Shown here piece after piece: positions 54,955-64,000 of a stretch of 64,000 nucleotides of DNA. Positions within the stretch are counted from its first letter, which is position 1. Every line of letters begins with the position of its first letter. The DNA is from Circinella minor (Eukaryota; Mucoromycota; Mucoromycetes; Mucorales; Lichtheimiaceae). The DNA lies in contig JAEPRB010000065.1 in assembly GCA_016758965.1 (NCBI GenBank), forward strand, positions 114,610-178,609, in the 5' to 3' direction. A program made the position numbers and the translations under genes. The notes under the pieces were generated by a model. It was given only the letters and a program-made list of their open reading frames with translations, was not told where the DNA came from and did no database searches.

Positions 54955-57900
54955 ATGTCTTTTCCACAATTTCCAAATGGTAATCAAGTCTACACTATTC
55001 CCCTTTATTACAAAGAAGGCGAAAATAACGAACGTAATCAGCTCGTACGTATATGATTTATTTGCTGGGCGGCAGCTTCATCAAATCAGCAATGACAAAG
55101 GAAAGCATGGGGTTCATACCTTTTACAGAAGATGTTTAGGTGCTGTCACCTGCACCAAATGCAATACCTTGTTCAGACCAAAATCGTCAAACAAATGTAT
55201 TAACGAACAAGTTACGAAACATTGTACTAGTTGTTTGTTACCATCTACTTTGAAACATGTACCTTGTGACTTTAGAATACCATTTTATATTGGAAAATTG
55301 AAAGGTAATGTCTATATAAAATTCTGGGTACTAAAATTAGAATGGAGTATCATCAGGATTTACATACTTTGGAGTGATGTATATAGCTTGGATATATATT
55401 AATGCTGGGGTTGAATGGAGCAAGAGAACTGTTATGCATGAAATCAAGCACGTTTGCTAACCCTATTACCAATCATTACAGATGGTGTAATGGTAGGTGA
55501 GATGAAACACTGGGGTACACATACTCATGGTGAATTTATTCCACTACATTTCACCATGGAAACATTGGACAAAGTAGAGGAACATGTGCTGGAATTTCTG
55601 GGCGAAAAGTCATATGCATTAAAGATTGGTACCAGTGCTATCCGTGTGCAGAAGCCTTCCAGACCAATTAGCAGCATTGACAAGAATCTTTGTAATATTG
55701 GTACTATCAAGAGACTTCGACGCAATTATTACCTTACGAAAAACGATCAATTGACATCGACACAGGCCTCCTTTGAGACAATTCATTCAGAATTTAAGGA
55801 GTTACAAAAAGAGTTTCCTGGGTATATAAAGGCGTCGAATATCATTCCTAGCCCAATGTGCATTACATTTGGTGCTCCTGGAATTATGTATCATGCTGAT
55901 TTCAAAACAAATTCTATGTTGACTGATGTCACATACAGCTGCTTCACGAAGGGTTATTATTTATGTACTACTAATATTTATTTTGAAGCGTTAGGCAAGT
56001 TTGCTGTTGTATTTCAAGGAGTGCTTGATGGACTTTCTAAGGATGACTTCAAGGCATACTTCTTGTCTTTTCTCACATCGTTTGATTTTGTGTTTGGATC
56101 TTCTGATGCTGATATTGATATGAATTTCTCTGGATTGGTAAGTTATATTTTTCTCACTCGGTACATGTAGATGTTGTGTTGGGTGCATGAATGAAAGTGA
56201 GGTGGTGTTTATGTTTTGGAAAACTTATCATATATGTATATATTATATAAGGATTAGATTAGTAGCATATCATGTAAAGTAGTCGCTATTTTACAGATGT
56301 AGATAGATAGAAAAGTCTAGATATATTGAAGATATATAGTTATAAATTGACAAATTTATTTTTAAAATAAATAAAATGACAACATGTTTATAAACTGGAT
56401 ACTGTTAAATTGGATGTGATATTTTGTTTAAATATATACTGTCGTGAGAGACTAAATTGTGAGCAATCTATATTAGGTTATGGATTATTCTCAAGCACAA
56501 TGCTAAGGTTTCATTATGGCATTTGAAGACAAATTCCCTGATAGTAACATTGCACCACAGACTTTGTTGAAGGGGTGTTATTATCATTGGAAACAAAGCA
56601 TCCAATGAATTATCAGCAACCATGCCATTGTACCACCAGGTCGTGATGTTAATTTCATCGAATATATCGATCAAATGTACAATGCTGCGGGAGAAAAATC
56701 GTACAACTAGGCTGTTCAGCAGATCCGCAACGATTATCCCAATGCAAAAAAATGGCTTGATTGGTGGACCTGTGATGAAATTGCCGGTATGATATTTAAG
56801 TCGAAGGGATGGCTCAAGGATGAGCTACAAAACCATCCTTGCCGAACATCGGATGGAGTAGAAGCACTTCATAGAGACCTCTACCGTATTGTTGAAAAAA
56901 AGAAACCGGTCATAGAAACATTACACCAAATTTTTTTTTATTTGCATTCTTCGGAATTGGATTTGGAGTTTGTTGACGCTGGTGGTAGAGTTGATTACAA
57001 TCGAAAGAAAACAGGGTATATAGTCATTAATCAGTGTTTAAGTGCCAATATATATACATATCAACCATATCTTTTTATACTATTGTAATAGAAAGCAACA
57101 TCAGATGAAGAAGTTCTTTAATGACGGCCGTGTTCCCGACACGACATAAACTTTACTGGATCATGGTAACCTATATTATCTATAGTAGTACATATATATT
57201 CACACATTTATATGTGTATAATTGTATAAGATTAAATGGTTTGTGTGCTAGTAATTAAATTGATCTAATTAATGCAGGCTTTAAGAGTAATGCTGGAAGA
57301 AAAAAGAAGATGAACAATGAAGGAGAAGAAAATAATAAAAGTAAAAGTAAAGATGAACAGAAGGCGATGATAGAAGAAGAGAACGAAAAGAAGATAGAAG
57401 TAGAGAACGAAAAGAAGATAGGAGAAGAGAAGGCAAAGAAGGTAACAGAAGAGAAGGCAAAGAAGAATGCGGCAGAAGAACGCAGAAGACGTGCAGAAAA
57501 ACACACGGGACGCATTGAAGAAAACAAGAAGAGAACCAAACAAGAGTCGAAGAAGAGAAAGTTGAATGATAGCAGTAATTTTGCTAGGTGAGAAAAGGAT
57601 GGTAAATGATAGGATACATGTAGTTTGCAACAACGCTAACTATTTTAAATTATAATCAATAGGGAAATGCATAACGCTCAAATGTTTAGATGTTTAGGCC
57701 TTACTGCTATTACTCCAGGTATCCTTACTGGCTGTCAATTGAATGTCGATGATGTATTAGGACTCTACAATCCTAAAGGAGATGGTCATTGTGGTTGGAG
57801 AGCTAGTTCTGTTCTTCTTTACAACAACGAAGAACATTACAACATTGTCAAGGAGCTAATGAGACACACTCTTTTGGCTCATAAAGAACACTATGAACAT

Positions 57901-58332
57901 ATGTTTCAAAAAGATGGCTATGAAGAGAAACTGGCAACCCTTTCTCATACAGGTCGAATTGCAGGTCAAAGGTTCTAGTTTGATGTGTTAGACTGCCCTA
58001 GGTTACTTGCAGAAGCATATAACCGACCTGTCATTCTATATATGGTTTCATATGACCCCAATATAAAGAATAAATCTTTCAATGGGGTCACATTCTTGCC
58101 TATCTTTTCTGAGTGTCAACAATGTGATAGCAATGATAAAAACGTGGGTAATTCTGCCCCTATAGTTTTATTTTTGAATGGCAATCGTTTCCAATTGATT
58201 GTTATCAAGGATGAAGTTATAGATCGAGTTATATGACCCGATGTTTTTCCTGGACATGAGAATTTCGTTACAAAGCATGGTCTTACTACATCATGGTTAG
58301 ATTTCTACCGGCCTAGATGTTTGAAATTTTAA
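54955..58332 (+). pseudogene. MULE transposase-OTU fusion protein, copy A, inactivated
   Basis: Six exon blocks by comparison with copy B: 54955-55304 (frameshift near 55,050), 55482-56137, 56477-about 57015, about 57091-57169, 57287-57589 and 57661-58332. Blocks 1-2 hold a Cys-rich DNA-binding finger ending CDF..., THTHGEF (C...H-x-H). The MULE catalytic domain shows DVTYSCFTKGYY (first Asp), MDYSQAQ (second Asp) with GCYYHWKQS (C-x2-H), and DGVEALHRDLYRI (Glu). A Lys/Glu coiled-coil linker follows, then an OTU-like cysteine-protease domain with GDGHCGWRASS (nucleophile Cys). In-frame stops: 56504 TAA, 56606 TGA, 56708 TAG, 57147 TAA, 57976 TAG and 58234 TGA. The place expected for the OTU His reads GNRFQLI. 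Confidence 0.85.
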
Positions 58333-58684
58333 ATTCATGCAATACTTTCTATTTATTTTCCTAGACTTTTTCCCTCTTATTTTATTATCTACTTAGACTT
58401 ATATTTATCTTTTTTTTATATAGACATACATTATTCTTTTCTTATAGACACACAGTCTTTTTATTATAACATAGATTAACGAAGGCCGAGTGCCAGTGAA
58501 ACAGATAAGTATCTTGGTTTATATATTTATGTTTATTCCAGATGTGGAGAGATACCTGTGTGCTGTTATGTGTCTATCTCATAACTAGAAATACCAATAA
58601 AAAGACTATGTTATCATTGAGTATTTATTAATATTGTTATTCACGATATTATTATGCTAAGTGAGTAGTAAAAAAAACGACGAA

Positions 58685-58822
58685 GCGATTTTTTATACAT
58701 AAAATCAATACACAATGAAAAAATTATAAAAAAAAATGGCTAAGTGATTTTTTATGCATAAAATACACAATGAAAAAATTATAAAAAAAAATGACTAAAT
58801 GATTTTTATGCATAAAAATTCC
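58685..58822. repeat. Tandem A/T-rich subterminal repeat in MULE copy A
   Basis: Two near-identical units of 59 and 55 bp (58685-58743 and 58744-58798; each contains GATTTTTTAT, CACAATG and an A-run) and a partial third unit to 58822. Part of the element's right arm. Confidence 0.85.
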
Positions 58823-58998
58823 AAGATAACAGATCACATATTAAAACATATTAAAAAAACGCTCATGAAAAAAAATCACATAAAAAAAAATCAGATAAAA
58901 AATCATTTTTATAATACAAATATACAGGTGGAGATTGAGTTTAAAATGTTTTGTGGCAAATCACATAAAAAATATGTGGCTAGGCACATAAAAAATCC

Positions 58999-59026
58999 AA
59001 ATTTCACCTGAAAAAACATGGCACCC
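58999..59026 (-). repeat. Right TIR of MULE copy A
   Basis: Reads AAATTTCACCTG, A-run, CATGGCACCC; inverted partner of 54772-54797 with two or three mismatches. Confidence 0.85.
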
Positions 59027-59035
59027 AAAATTTTG
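59027..59035. repeat. Right target-site duplication of MULE copy A
   Basis: AAAATTTTG, directly followed by LINE sequence. The left copy differs by one G to A change. Confidence 0.75.
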
Positions 59036-59413
59036 GGATCCATGTTGAACTGTTGATAAGTGCTATAGGCCGCCAATTACTAAGAGATGATAAATCGCCC
59101 TTTTTGGGTAGAAGAGAAACACAAGTATCTGTCTAAGACTAAGGAAAAATACCCTTAAATAACACATCATTATATATAGCACATGCAAGAGATTGATAGG
59201 ATGGAGTTTGGAAAACCAAATACCAAATTTCATAAGGCAATCCATCTAAGCCAGGGCTACTTGGAGAGGGAGTGCGTTTTGTGCTTTCTGGCAAATCTTC
59301 AATGATAAATTCGGTGGTTAGCAAATTGATATCTTCTTGAGCAAGAGGACCGGTCGAGGTCATAGTAATTATGCTCTGGTCTATTGACACTATTTGGTTA
59401 GTTAGCTGAGAAA
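59027..59413 (-). pseudogene. LINE ORF2 N-terminal RT part
   Basis: The minus-strand frame reads TMTSTGPLAQEDINLL, PSPSSPGLDGLPYEIWYLVF and, after a stop, TCVSLLPKKGDLSSLSNWRPIAL. This is the fingers region of LINE reverse transcriptase and joins block 2 across MULE copy A. LINE similarity ends at about 59,413. Confidence 0.8.
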
Positions 59414-59608
59414 AAACGGTATAGCCAAGTTATTTTTTATCAATTTAATTTATTTGTAATAGTCTTAGCATGCATACTTTTAAAAATTTCGAAAAATAAA
59501 AATTGAATTTTTTTTATTATATAAAATAATACCTCAAAATATAAAGTGAAATTTATTTGTTATATTTTTTTAATACTACACATACACAACACTACGTATC
59601 AACACAGC

Positions 59609-59905
59609 ATGGACCAAATCAACCTTCTTACATTTCTTGCCATTATGGCTGAATTTGTTCCTATTTTAAGAATAACTTTAACGCTCTTAATTGAAAGAGC
59701 AAAACATCTTGCTGAACTTCATCAGGATATTGATGATGTTGAAATTATCATTGACCGGTTGAAAGGTGAACTAGAAAAAGACTTGAAAAATACAAAAGTA
59801 GACAAAAAAATTAAGGACCAAAGCTGCTCTAGGATTATAGGCAGAGTTCGAGCATTTGTACGATTCTCAAATCCTCAAATCCTCATTTTTCCAATGCAAT
59901 GTTAG
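59609..59905 (+). CDS. Small helical ORF overlapping the Rep-like ORF
   Basis: 98 aa from the Met at 59609 (an in-frame Met at 59546 would add 21 hydrophobic residues). It starts with a hydrophobic segment (MDQINLLTFLAIMAEFVPIL), then a charged coiled-coil-like part rich in Leu, Asp and Lys. Its stop overlaps the next ORF's start in ATGTTAG. I do not recognise it. It could be an N-terminal extension separated by a frameshift or an independent small gene. Confidence 0.4.
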   Translation: MDQINLLTFLAIMAEFVPILRITLTLLIERAKHLAELHQDIDDVEIIIDRLKGELEKDLKNTKVDKKIKDQSCSRIIGRVRAFVRFSNPQILIFPMQC

Positions 59906-60399
59906 ATGGGGTCACTTCCAGTGTGGTTACCTTGCAGGGCGGAAAAGAATTCAGATTTCAGAATACAAAGGGCTTATTCACATATATTTGTAAAGATTTC
60001 CACCTAACAAAAGAACAGGTTCTGGAGTGGTTTGTAAAAAATGACCGGATTAGTTATCATATTGAAAAGGCAATTGCATGTGATGAAACTGCTTCAGAAA
60101 CAGTTGAAAAACATGTATATATATGGATACAAATGAATGAATGGTTTGATACAAAATCAGCACGCAAATTCTTTACTATTGATGGTGTACCACCAAATAT
60201 GAAACCTGGTGGTAACCCACAAAAGGCAATTAGCTATTGTATGAAAGGAAATAATTATATTTCTTACAATATGGATCCGAATTTTGAAATTAAGACCAGA
60301 AAAATGCACCAACAACTAATCTCAACCAGGAAGTCTCTGTTTCTTGGAACGCTGTGTATGAAGAAGGAAAAGCTCAAAGATTGTTCACTACTTATTTGA
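59899..60399 (+). pseudogene. Rep-like HUH endonuclease domain (geminivirus/CRESS type), truncated
   Basis: 166 aa in frame. Rep motif I is recognisable as GLFTYI; motif II, normally H-hydrophobic-H, reads KHVYIWIQ so the second His is Tyr; a GRS-like block (KSARKFFTID) follows; motif III with the nicking Tyr and following Lys is SYCMKG. Order and spacing match geminivirus-type Rep. A shift near 60,325 ends the natural frame early: an alternative frame continues Rep-like for about 30 residues to a stop at 60,417. No Walker A or superfamily-3 helicase is present. Rep-like sequences of this kind are known as endogenised viral remnants in fungi. Confidence 0.7.
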
Positions 60400-60982
60400 A
60401 TGCTGCATCTATGAAATGAGCCTATTTGAGATATTTATGGATATTGATTTAACAGGAAAATAAGGTAAGAATAAAATGATAACAGAATAGGTCTTGTGAG
60501 AATCTTTCAGGTGTTTTATTATATGAAAAATAATATGATATAAAAAGATCAAAAGATAATTATTTCTATTACAAGTAAGTTTTATATATATATGTTTTAG
60601 ATGGGTGGGTGTTTTTTCAGGTAGATTTTGATTTTTCAGGTAGGATTTTTGAATTTTAGAAACGACCACTTTTGGCGAGGAAAAACAGTCGAACGAAGAA
60701 AAGCAGTCAGCTTACCATTATCATGATTTGCTAACTATTTCTCTTCTCTATTTTTGTTTTATTTTGGCTATACATTACCGAGTATACATTACCGAGTCGC
60801 CAAGATATATTTACCAATCATAATAATTACATTAGCTTAAAAAATATCAAATAAAAAAATATATTATTATTCTAGCTATTTTACTATTTTCATATTCCGA
60901 GTTATATCGTATACAAACAGAAATATTTTTACAAAAGTTACTCTGTAGTTTATTATAATTACTATTATTTTTTTATTGCGCC

Positions 60983-63887
60983 ATGTCTTTTCCTCAATTT
61001 CCTAACGGTACCGTTAATCATGAAATTACTCTTCGTAAAAAAGGGGAAAGTGAGTATGAATACGACCTGAACATTGGTTGGCAATTGATTCAGCAAAATC
61101 ACACCAAGATTAATGGCGGTATTAGCGTTTCAAAGTTGTGTTTGGGTGCTGTTAAATGCAACATGGAGAAATGTGGCAAGTTAGTGAGACCTGCAAGCAG
61201 CATGAAGCGCATTACAAGTCAAATCGCCGAACCTTGTACTTTTTGCAACCATCGTTCTCTTGAACACGTTACTTGTTCGGTTAAAGTGAACTTCAAGATT
61301 ATCGGCAATATCGGCAAGTGTACACACAAAGGTACACATATGCATGACACGTTCGAACCATTGCACAACACAATGGAGGTTCTCGATAAAGTGGAAGAGC
61401 GTGTACTTGAGTGTCCATCTGAAACGGCTTATGCGTTGAAGGTAGGTACTAGTGTTATACGTCCACAAGTACCAGCTAGACCAATCAGTATGATCAGCAA
61501 GACAGTACAACGACATGGCAAGATCAAGCGCTATCGTCGCAATTATCTCACCAAAGCAGGCGAGCTCTCTTCGACTCGTCCTTCTTTGGAAAGATCAGTG
61601 GAAGAACTGCAAGAACTGAAGAATGATTTCCCTAGATACCTTCAGTCGGTCAACATCATGCCTTCTGAATTCTGTATCACTTTCTCTGTTCCTGCTGTTG
61701 CTGCACGTGTTGACTTTAATAAGCACCCTATCCTCACAGATGTCACTTATGATTGCTTCACCAAAGGGTATTACTTGTGTTCGACCAACATATTCTTTGA
61801 TGAACTTGATAAATTTGGCGTTGTGTTCCAAGCTGTCCTCGATGGATTAACAACTGATCACTTTAAGGCGTACTTTCTTGCATTCTTTCGAACTTTTGCT
61901 TTTGCTATTGGACGTTTGGATGAAGATATTGATATCAATTTTTCTGGTTTGGTATGTAGATCTGATTATTTAATGTTATATAATGACAGTGTATTGTGAT
62001 GTGCTATAGAGAAAGGGAAAAAAAAGAGAACGTATGCATTGAGATAGATTTTTGTTTGGGGTTAAACATTGTGCTAGGTTTTATTGACCATGATAAGCTG
62101 AAAGAGATATGGTTTGGGAGAAAAAAATACAGGAGTGGAACGATTGTGATATTTGATCGTGGCAAGGAGGTCCATAATATCCATCGATGGAGCGAAGCCT
62201 GTTACATAATGTTGCACGGACGGGGAACTAAGTGACAGATTATAACGACTCGATATGTAGCCAAATCGTGTCTAAAGGATAAAAGAAATTCGATTGTATT
62301 TTCGATTGGAAATATTATTTGGCATATGAAATATCAATGCAAGGTATTGATATTTTTTTTTCCTTTATTCTAGATTATGGATTACAGTCAAGCACAAAGA
62401 CAAGGATTCATTTTGGGATTTAAAGAAGCATTTCCCCAAAGCAATATCGATCCAACAACACTCCTTCGCGGTTGCTATCATCATTATAAGCAAAGTGTTC
62501 AAAGACTTGTCTCGAATCATTCGATTGTCCCACATGGGTCAGACACAGAGTTTTTGGACTTGACCAACACTATGTATAATGCAAAAAGTGAAAAAACTTT
62601 TGAGCGTGCTGTACAACAGCTACATGATGATTTTCCTAACTGTGCGCGTTGGCTGAAGTGGTGGACAAGAGACGAAGTTGCATCAATGATCTTTAGATCT
62701 AAGGATGCGTTGAAGAAAGAGCTACAGGAAGCTAATACTAGAACGACGAACGGCATTGAAGCATTCCATCGCGATTTGTATCGAATCGTACAATGAAAAA
62801 AGTCGATTATGGTTACCCTTCGCAACATCTTTTGCTATTTGCGATCAATTGAAGCGGATTTGGAGTCCTTTGATGATGCTTTCAAGGTCAAGGATTCGCA
62901 AAAGCAAAGGTAGTATTTATTTATAGATATCCGTGAATGTGAAATGGCATTTTAATATTTATGTCTTAATTATAATAATAGTTCCAAATCAAGGACCATA
63001 CGGTTCACCAACGACGGTCGCGCGCCAGACACAACAAAGGCTCTTCTTGGTTCTGGTAAAGTACAAAACGTCTATATTGCATGAATGGATTACATTAGTA
63101 TTATTATACTCACGACCTGTATTCACTAGCTCAAGAAAAACAAAAGGATAAAGCAGGGATTGATTTGCCCAAAAAAGAGGATAAAGACGAGAAAGGAAGC
63201 AGAAGTCTTAAAAATAACAAAGGAGAAAAGGATGGTGAAGAGGAAAAGAAGGGGACAAAAGACAAAAGAATCCATGTCGAAGAAGAGTCGAAGGCAAGAC
63301 GTGAAAGATTGGCGAAGCTTCGTGAAGAACAAACCAAAAAGGTTCGCGAAGAATACAAAAAAAAAAAAAACAAAAAAGAAAACAAGAATCAGAAGAAAGA
63401 GAGGCAAAGCGTCTCAAATCATTAGATCAGTCTGCTAGGTGAGTGCCAGATTGCCACCAAACATCAAAGGAAGCGAATCAAATGCGATGTAAGTATGATT
63501 TTAAGTTACTAACTATATATTATATTTGAGGGTAGGTATAATTTCTTGTTCAAAAAGCTTCATCTTTCAAGTATTCCAGAGTTTATTCTTCAGCAATACA
63601 ACTTCAACAAGGAGGATTTTGTTGGACGTTTCTGTCCGGAAGATGATGGCAACTGCGGCTGGAGAGCAGCTTCTCTTGTGATATTTAATGATGAAAAGCA
63701 TTATTACATGCTCAAAGAAGTTATGCGATCTGGTTTGGAAAAAGAGCAAACTTTTTTTAAACAATTGTTTGGTGTAAAGGACTATGAAAAACTTCGCACA
63801 AAACTCTATCAACCAGAGGGATCTGTAAATTCCATTAACTGGTTTGATAGCATTGACTGTGCAGTTCTTTTGGCTGTTGTATTATAA
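60983..63887 (+). pseudogene. MULE transposase-OTU fusion protein, copy B, nearly intact but interrupted
   Basis: Exons 60983-61951, 62374-62909, 62982-63055, 63130-63438 and 63536-63887. Exon 1 (323 codons) is open: CLGAVKCNMEKCGKLVRP with PCTFCNH and THKGTHMH form a C-type finger with terminal H-x-H, then a MULE domain with ILTDVTYDCFTKGYY (first Asp). Exon 2 starts IMDYSQAQRQG (second Asp), then GCYHHYKQS (C-x2-H) and TTNGIEAFHRDLYRIV (Glu). An in-frame TGA at 62794-62796 interrupts just after this. A 14-A run at 63357-63370 shifts frame in the Lys/Glu coiled-coil linker. The last exon has an OTU start with PEDDGNCGWRAASLV (nucleophile Cys) but ends in a stop at 63887, before any OTU His. 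The first part appears less decayed than copy A. Confidence 0.85.
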
Positions 63888-64000
63888 GAACATTATCTCT
63901 TTATCCCAGATGAAATAAGAAATCATATTTAAAATACAGACGTGAACATAACTCAATTCTAAAAAGGAAACTGAGTAAAATCGCATAACGATGCCCTGCG
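63888..64000. other. Edge of window inside MULE copy B
   Basis: Too short to interpret; no frame resembling the second half of the OTU domain was seen after the stop. Confidence 0.4.

Larger units (their letters stand above)
54772..59026 (+). mobile_element. Mutator-like element with OTU domain, copy A (4.26 kb)
   Basis: Terminal inverted repeats of about 26 bp: GGGTGCGATTTTTTTCAGG... at 54772-54797 and its near-complement at 58999-59026 (GGGTGCCATGTTTTTTCAGG... when inverted). Flanked by a 9-bp duplication and inserted into the reverse-transcriptase region of the LINE, whose reading frame resumes exactly across the gap. Contains the pseudogene listed below and an A/T-rich right subterminal region with tandem repeats. 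Confidence 0.88.
50566..59413 (-). mobile_element. Degenerate LINE (non-LTR retrotransposon), split by two insertions
   Basis: Three blocks on the minus strand, in order from 5' to 3' of the element: 59413-59027, 54770-53916 and 52031-50566. Block 1 carries the reverse-transcriptase N-terminal region with SPGLDGLPYEIW and KKGDLSSLSNWRPIALIN; block 2 continues with KIFTYLLN, AGFLPGRFIAENDLLAKLI, then the LLAYANDVLFF catalytic box; block 3 has GRATILNSLILSQLWHVLRL, SHGGLGI and a C-terminal zf-RVT-type end with NVWYRSIHGNLPTS and CRLCHQ. This order is that of L1/Tad-like LINE ORF2 proteins. A 20-nt poly-T at 50566-50585 is the poly-A tail of the minus-strand element. No endonuclease domain is present, so the copy is 5'-truncated or cut at 59,413. 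Frames shift repeatedly; not functional. Confidence 0.85.
59414..60602 (+). mobile_element. Endogenous CRESS-DNA (geminivirus-like) Rep segment
   Basis: An AT-rich block between the LINE end and MULE copy B, containing two overlapping plus-strand ORFs, the second with a Rep-type HUH endonuclease domain. Boundaries are inferred from the neighbours; no terminal repeats found. It may be an integrated viral remnant or a Rep-bearing plasmid or element. Helicase domain absent. Confidence 0.55.
60603..64000 (+). mobile_element. Mutator-like element with OTU domain, copy B (cut by window edge)
   Basis: A left end resembling the copy A TIR, GGGTGGGTGTTTTTTCAGG... at 60603-60629, with a second TTTTTCAGGTAGGATTTTT just inside. 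A GAGGAAAAACAGTC stretch is shared with copy A shortly after the TIR. Same orientation and gene layout as copy A; the right end lies outside the window. Confidence 0.75.

Noticed and set aside
63126..63407. Phe/Leu-rich minus-strand frames opposite the MULE linker
   Set aside because: They are the complement of a Lys/Glu-rich coding stretch.

Overview
The window is AT-rich eukaryotic DNA with many short GT...AG introns (about 50-130 bp), small intergenic spaces around genes and long A/T homopolymer tracts. Gene content points to an early-diverging filamentous fungus, most likely Mucoromycota (Mucorales type): a fused phytoene-synthase/lycopene-cyclase-like gene, a 458-aa EF-1alpha, a Sip5-type RING protein, an SRPK kinase and secreted GH35 and Kre9/KNH proteins. 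No bacterial-style operons, CRISPR arrays or recognisable rRNA/tRNA genes were seen. The species is inferred from these families only.

Layout. 1.8-7.5 kb: a CCDC97/DUF2052-like gene (minus) and a large unrecognised multi-exon gene (plus) diverge from a 142-bp shared promoter. 7.8-8.7 kb: ribosomal protein S16/uS9. 11.9-13.6 kb: ornithine decarboxylase family gene with an altered active-site loop. 15.4-17.0 kb: EF-1alpha with a leader intron, convergent with a GPI-anchored Kre9/KNH-like cell-wall protein (17.5-18.4 kb). 20.1-22.4 kb: a divergent CarRP-like fusion protein. 26.7-31.0 kb: SR-protein kinase followed by a Sip5 homologue. 34.0-41.2 kb: an iron-uptake pair, ferric reductase then siderophore-iron MFS transporter, the first with two perfect ATCTGATAA GATA-factor sites upstream. 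41.9-46.1 kb: an 11-exon secreted beta-galactosidase (GH35). For the genes with a full exon model the exon phases close exactly, which supports the models.

46-64 kb is repeat-dominated and contains the most unusual material. A degenerate LINE (minus strand, 3' poly-A end near 50.57 kb, reverse-transcriptase motifs up to 59.4 kb) is split by two DNA transposons. One is an 1.9-kb element with a DDE_Tnp_4-like transposase and a separate chromodomain segment (about 52.03-53.92 kb). The other is a 4.26-kb Mutator-like element (54,772-59,026) with terminal inverted repeats and a 9-bp target duplication inside the LINE; it encodes a zinc-finger/MULE transposase followed by a basic coiled-coil linker and an OTU-type cysteine-protease domain. 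Between it and a second, diverged MULE-OTU copy (60,603 to the window edge) lies a segment (about 59.41-60.60 kb) with two overlapping ORFs, one a geminivirus/CRESS-DNA Rep-like endonuclease domain without a helicase. Copy A and copy B both carry stops or frameshifts; many stops in copy A could come from C:G to T:A changes.

Functional view: housekeeping translation and splicing genes, secreted/cell-wall functions, a compact iron-acquisition pair and a polyamine gene occupy the left two thirds; the right third is a nested graveyard of mobile elements.
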